The notes under the pieces were generated by a model. It saw only the letters and a list, made by a program, of their open reading frames with translations, did no database searches and was not told where the DNA came from. This document shows positions 59,808-64,000 of a DNA stretch of 64,000 bases, piece by piece. This DNA comes from Alnus glutinosa (lineage: Eukaryota > Streptophyta > Magnoliopsida > Fagales > Betulaceae): positions 47,509,154-47,573,153 of the forward strand of contig NC_084886.1 of NCBI RefSeq assembly GCF_958979055.1, in the 5' to 3' direction. The translations under genes and the position numbers were made by a program. Every line of letters begins with the position of its first letter. Position 1 is the first letter of the stretch.

Positions 59808-60938
59808 CAAAGTAAATTTAAGTGAGCAGAAAATTACTTGCTTTAATTTATTCTTCAGATCAATATCGAAAAAGAAGAAGTCTAGAGACGTGGGCTAAGA
59901 AGATGACGTAAAGATCGAGTGAAACGCACGCCCAGAACTAGGCTGTGAGCGAGCATCCATGCATGAAGTCTATGCAGACGCATGTCAGATTAAATAACCT
60001 TTTATTTGTCGTAATTAATACGAGAATAATTCACGCTAGAAACTTGAAGCCGATATTGTTGATGTCAGCTTAAGAAAAAGAAAAACAAGAAAAAAGAACG
60101 ACGATCGATGTCAGCAGCGATGACCGGTGAACGCAAGCTCGTCGTCGGTTCACGTGCTCTTTAAGGCCCACGGGGCCACGGCGACGTGAAAATCCATGTG
60201 ACCTCTCAATCCCCCTGTTCTTCCTTTTGCGATATATATATTTGTAGAAGACAAAATGCTAAGATAACCTTAAGATCGAAAACATGTGATCGGGTGGGTT
60301 TGGAGATCGAGTGGCTTTCGTAGAATTTGTTGGACCGGTTTGGCTTATATATGACGTTCATAACTTAATAATAAACAATTCAAAAGAAATATATATATAT
60401 ATTATGGTTTCACTTTTGAAGCAAAATTAAATATCAGACAAGTTTATTTATGTGCTGACTATATAAAAAGATATTATATATATACATAAGGGACTCTGCT
60501 TGTAAAACGTGACTAAATCAATGGGTAATAAATATTCAGCGACCAATCACACAAGAAACTAAGGCCAAGATCGAAGAAGAAAAAAACACATAATATATAT
60601 AATTAAGAAGTAATAATAAAAGAAAAACATGAACAAATTAAGGAAAGCACCAGTGGAAAGTACTGACGGCTAAATCAATAATGAAGAGAAGCTAAAATAA
60701 CGAATCTGTCAAACGGTGGGTCACGTAGCCGCCCTGTTTGGTTCTGTTCTCGGCAAAAAACGCTCAGAAAATTTTGAACTCAAATATGGGGGAGTGCAGC
60801 TTGAGATGACAGAACATATGGCAAACAGCCTCGTTTGCCTCATTATCACTGTCAGGCAACTGATGAAGTTAATTTCTTCGGCGGAAATAGTGACGAAAAG
60901 AATATTAATTGCTGTTATTTCCATGCCGCACACAATTT
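59171..60938. other. Gene-poor stretch
   Basis: AT-rich with (AT)n at 59780-59807. A more GC-balanced unique patch at about 60050-60210 (CGTCGTCGGTTCACGTGC...) has no frame I recognise. Frame 60716-60988 (90 codons) has no recognisable similarity and overlaps the left end of the next element. Confidence 0.45.
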
Positions 60939-61317
60939 TGATGCTTAGACCACTCCCATCAGCTTATCTACTTTTCAATTTATTATAACTAATCAAAACA
61001 CACTTTATTTAGTTTAGCTAACGAGTTTTAAAAACATTCTCCATCAGATTATTTAAATTTTTCTCTATTTTATTAAAATAAGCATTTTTAAAATTAAATA
61101 TTCTTTTCTTTTCTTTTTTCTTTTTTTTTTTTGTTTGTTAAAAAACCATCTCCACCCATCTCCCCCATTCGTACACCTTCGATTCCCAATCCAAGTCCAA
61201 GGATCTCGCCGACGCCATCCTCGCCCCGCCCATCTAATGGCTAGATCGACACCGTCCTCTCATCCGATTAATTTACTGATTTAGCCCGTTTGGGAATATT
61301 CGGTAGTGATTTCAAGA

Positions 61318-61471
61318 ATGACAAGTCTGAGATCTTCATCGACGTTGGAGGCTGAAGGTCACGAAGAAAGTGACAAGAATTCTAAGCTGTTGATTCCGGG
61401 TTTACCAGACGAGATCACCGAGTTGTCTTCTATACCTTCCATACACATACCAAGCTTTGGTACGGGTTTGA
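61318..61471 (+). pseudogene. F-box gene fragment (SKIP20-like kelch F-box family)
   Basis: From the ATG at 61318 the frame reads an acidic leader, then KLLIPGLPDEITEL, the start of an F-box as in F-box/kelch-repeat proteins of the SKIP20 type. Homology continues in another frame as CLLYLPYTYQALVRV before a stop at 61469-61471, giving together the usual F-box helix region. So one frameshift and a stop break it, and no kelch repeats follow. Further downstream a GTTTGAGGACGGTGAGCGTAGTGAG-like segment is repeated (about 61466 and 61517). F-box proteins are substrate receptors of SCF ubiquitin ligases; this copy cannot make one. Confidence 0.7.
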
Positions 61472-61695
61472 GGACGGTGAGCGTAGTGAGCTTCGGACGG
61501 CTTCGATGTTTGTGGGTTTGAGGACAGTTAGCGTAGTGAGCTTCGGTTGGCAAACAATCAGTGAAAGATGAGGAAATTTTGGCCATGTTGGGTTGCAGGA
61601 GAAGCAGCGGCGTCGGTAGGGAAAGGGAAAGGCCAAAAAGGAGGAGAAGAATGAGAGAGAGAGATTGGCATAAAACATTAAACTAATGATAGATG

Positions 61696-61737
61696 TGGGA
61701 ACAGTGCAACTCCACATGTGGAGTTGCACTGTTCCCA
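61696..61737. repeat. Perfect 42-bp palindrome
   Basis: Perfectly self-complementary without a loop; the right half is TGTGGAGTTGCACTGTTCCC plus A, the left its complement. It lies within the Pack-MULE-like element, between the F-box fragment and the right end. Confidence 0.95.
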
Positions 61738-61860
61738 GATGTAAGCCAAATTTTAGATTTAGAGTAGATAATCTGATGGAGGAACATTTTCTTTCATTTC
61801 TTGTCTATTTTAGCTAAGAGTGGATTATACATAGTCTGCTGTGAATGCTCTTATTGCTTA

Positions 61861-63390
61861 CCCTGTTACCCATCTCATTGCATTGTTCTGCTGGTTGGTA
61901 TTACGGGAATACCCCATGGCCGTGTTAGGTCAACTCTTAGACGGTCAATTAATAAGAAATTAGAAGATTAGGATTTAAAAGTTTGACATTAATTGTTAAA
62001 TCACCGCCACTTGTTTTAAAATATTAACCCGATAAGATGAAAAGATTTTAATTAAACCATTTGTTTTATATTATAACACTTCTTCTCATGTGTAAATTTG
62101 AATTCTCTTTTAATTAGTGAAACTCAACTTGTGAAATATTTAATTGAAATGTGAGGTGAATGACAGAGTCAATGTTTGAATTTAAAACCTTTAATTATGA
62201 TGTATACTTTGTTAAAACCAGTTTGCTTGCATGTAAGCTACTCTGCGCTCTTAACACACTCATATAATACGAGTGGTCTGGTACTATGTTGATAATAAAA
62301 TTGTATATTAAATCATACTTAATATTGTACAAAAGGGAGTCAAGGGACCTATATATATTGGCCAATAATAAAGATATACACAAATATGTAACCCATGTGG
62401 GACATAATACAATATTACAAATACATATATTCTAACATACAGGAGAGAAAATGTTATTTATTAGTGAGATTTTATAAGCTCATAATGAAATCACTCGAGA
62501 AAGTAGATAGGAAATCTAGGATTCAAAGCACTTTCAGAGTGCCGGCTAAAAATAGACACATTTAATTAAATATGTTGAATTATAGCTGATTTATATAGTT
62601 TAATAAACATGTTTCGACACTACTTGGCCTGAACTCGACACGCAACATAAAATTTGTCAATTTTTTACATAACTTACGAACTCAATACAATTAGCAAGTT
62701 ACAGTTGAAATGACTGATTCCTTTTATTAAATGGGTCAAATTAAAATTAATTTATACACTCTTATATTCATGTCACACACAATCCAAATACAACTCTTGA
62801 GATTATTTTAGGCCTCGAGGGGACCAACGCTTTGTGGGTATTCTGGGCAATATGGATGAAAATTATTATTAGCCATTGTGTTATCTTTAAGTAGAACAAA
62901 AATATGATATTAATTCCCTTAAAAAGCTCCAAAAATATCAATATGTTAAGATGGTGTTGGTAATAATTTAAGCAGAAAATGTGAGATAAATAATCTAAAA
63001 CTCATTCAAATTGATAAATCTTATATAAACTCTATGACAATTATGGTCTAAATTAGTGACAGTTTCAATAGGAAATTGCTGACCACCCCAATCCGGTAAC
63101 AAAATTTGGGTTCAGAAAAGGGTACTGTTTCTCTAGACGTGTTGTTTGAAGGGCCAAGATTGATGGGATGGTTATATCCATGTATTTTCTGAAGTGGGGA
63201 TTGGGTTTCGTTTGGTCACCCATCAGTTCATATATCAACAAAAATGAGAGAAAAAGGAGCCACAGAGCTCATGCTATCCATATATATAATATATTGTATT
63301 GTTGGATATCTAGGGAGTACGTGGGTCATACACATACAGAACCTGTACATAATACATGGGGTACCCGAATTGAAAAGTTAACTAAAGCTA
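61861..63390. other. Gene-poor stretch
   Basis: AT-rich unique and repeat-derived DNA. Words shared with 32040-32330 and 45700-46100 (TTAATTTATACA, AACTCGACACGCAACAT) suggest a diverged repeat family near 62540-62800. No gene seen. Confidence 0.45.
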
Positions 63391-63394
63391 ACAG

Positions 63395-63450
63395 GACCCG
63401 GCCCAATTTCACCGGCCCGTTTCCCAAAGCCCTATATAAACAGAATACGT
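63395..63450 (+). promoter_or_regulatory. Promoter-like cluster: site II, then TATA box, with no visible gene
   Basis: GGCCCAAT and CCGGCCCG (about 63400-63420) are followed by CCCTATATAAACAG (about 63430-63443), a good TATA box about 20 bases on. No recognisable coding sequence follows before the retroelement fragment at 63740. Confidence 0.35.
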
Positions 63451-63739
63451 CCCTGCAATTGACATAGCATCTATATTTTTGTAAAATATTATCAATTTTT
63501 ATTGGTATTCTCTCTCCAAGCCTATTTACGTCGATAATTCTTGTCTACTATAAGATTAAAAGCGAAATGAGAAAAAATGAGTTAAAGAAGGTTATTTATG
63601 TATGTTTAATTTATGCTTTATTAATTATTATTTTTAAAACAATTGATCGAGCTTCTCTCATATATAAATCAATTTAAGTATGATGCTCAAAATACAAAAT
63701 ATTTAGAATACACGAGAGAATATCCTCAAATAAGTACAT

Positions 63740-64000
63740 ATTCCTCAATAAGCAAAAGAGCTTCATTTGTAAGTCAGTGAGCCGCTTCGTTGTCACTTTG
63801 CTTTATATGACCGACCTTCCAAATTCCAATTATCTAAATGTCTTAAAGTATCACGAGCATCTTTAATGAGGTTACCATACAAACTCAAATTCATGTCGTC
63901 TCGTTGTAACACCTGTACTATTTGAAGAGTATCACTCTTCAGTTCTATCATTTGCAATCCCAATTCTAGGCAAAAACTAGCTGCCCTCAAAGTTGCCGAG
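63740..64000 (-). pseudogene. Retroelement RNase H-like domain fragment (RVT_3 type), runs off the window
   Basis: Minus strand, from the window edge: ATLRAASFCLELGLQMIELK, then SDTLQIVQVLQ and YGNLIKDARDTLRHLDNW, matching the RNase H-like domain of plant LINE-derived proteins (LRAA...E.DS...V..L). After DNW the homology moves one frame to VGHIKQSDNEAAH, then a stop. Frameshift and stop mark it as dead. The upstream part lies outside the window. Confidence 0.75.

Larger units (their letters stand above)
60948..61851. mobile_element. Pack-MULE-like element (~904 bp) carrying gene fragments
   Basis: Left end GACCACTCCCATCAGCTTAT; right end reversed AGAGCATTCACAGCAGACTA. Flanks TGATGCTTA (60939-60947) and TATTGCTTA (61852-61860) match at seven of nine positions, a Mutator-sized duplication. 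A second inverted pair lies inside (ATTCTCCATCAGATTATTTA at about 61037-61056 and its complement at about 61767-61788). The interior (61140-61680) is GC-rich and gene-like, including an F-box fragment, unlike the AT-rich ends. No transposase. The layout fits a Pack-MULE that captured host gene pieces. Confidence 0.7.

Noticed and set aside
63168..63467. 99-residue plus-strand frame
   Set aside because: No homology, and it spans the promoter-like motifs; unlikely to be coding.

Overview
The window is nuclear DNA from a flowering plant. It has spliced genes with short GT-AG introns, about 70 percent or more A+T between genes, many miniature inverted-repeat transposons (MITEs), simple repeats and long homopolymers, and plant-specific families: MORN-repeat PIP5K, a MEI2 C-terminal-RRM protein, eIF(iso)4G, and nuclear-encoded plastid and mitochondrial S13. 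The second, mitochondrial-type S13 related to the plastid S13 points to a eudicot and probably a rosid. I see no rRNA, tRNA, CRISPR or organelle insertion. The species cannot be named from what I can see.

Layout. 1-2 kb: a four-EF-hand calmodulin-like gene with a 1-bp frameshift. 2.1-3.5 kb: a dead LINE reverse-transcriptase fragment and a nested pair of MITEs. 3.8-13.9 kb: the gene-rich part, with two S13 genes on the same strand sharing both intron positions, a mitochondrial-type copy at 3828-5881 and a plastid-type copy at 12633-13885. Between them lie an N- and C-terminally truncated eIF(iso)4G gene that keeps only the MIF4G domain, and a small coiled-coil/tail-anchor ORF. 20-21.9 kb, minus strand: a complete four-exon single-RRM MEI2-like gene with a PAM2-like motif. 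22-47 kb: a gene-poor, AT-rich desert of MITEs, Mutator-like and hAT-like non-autonomous elements and microsatellites. 47.5-51.4 kb, minus strand: a complete eight-exon phosphatidylinositol-4-phosphate 5-kinase with eight MORN repeats. 51.5-64 kb: again gene-poor, with two adjacent MITEs with perfect 9-bp target duplications, a hAT-like element inside a possible LTR remnant, a Pack-MULE-like element carrying an F-box gene fragment, and a retroelement RNase H pseudogene at the right edge.

How the genes relate. The S13 pair and the eIF(iso)4G remnant all concern translation (organelle ribosomes and cytosolic initiation), and the S13 pair looks like a duplication followed by re-targeting to mitochondria. 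PIP5K (membrane phosphoinositides), the MEI2-like RNA-binding protein and the calmodulin-like protein are ordinary separate plant genes with no sign of a shared pathway. I found no evidence of a new multi-gene system. The most interesting signals are the neighbouring S13 paralogs, the MIF4G-only eIF(iso)4G, the internal duplication in the MEI2-like gene, and the gene-capturing transposon.
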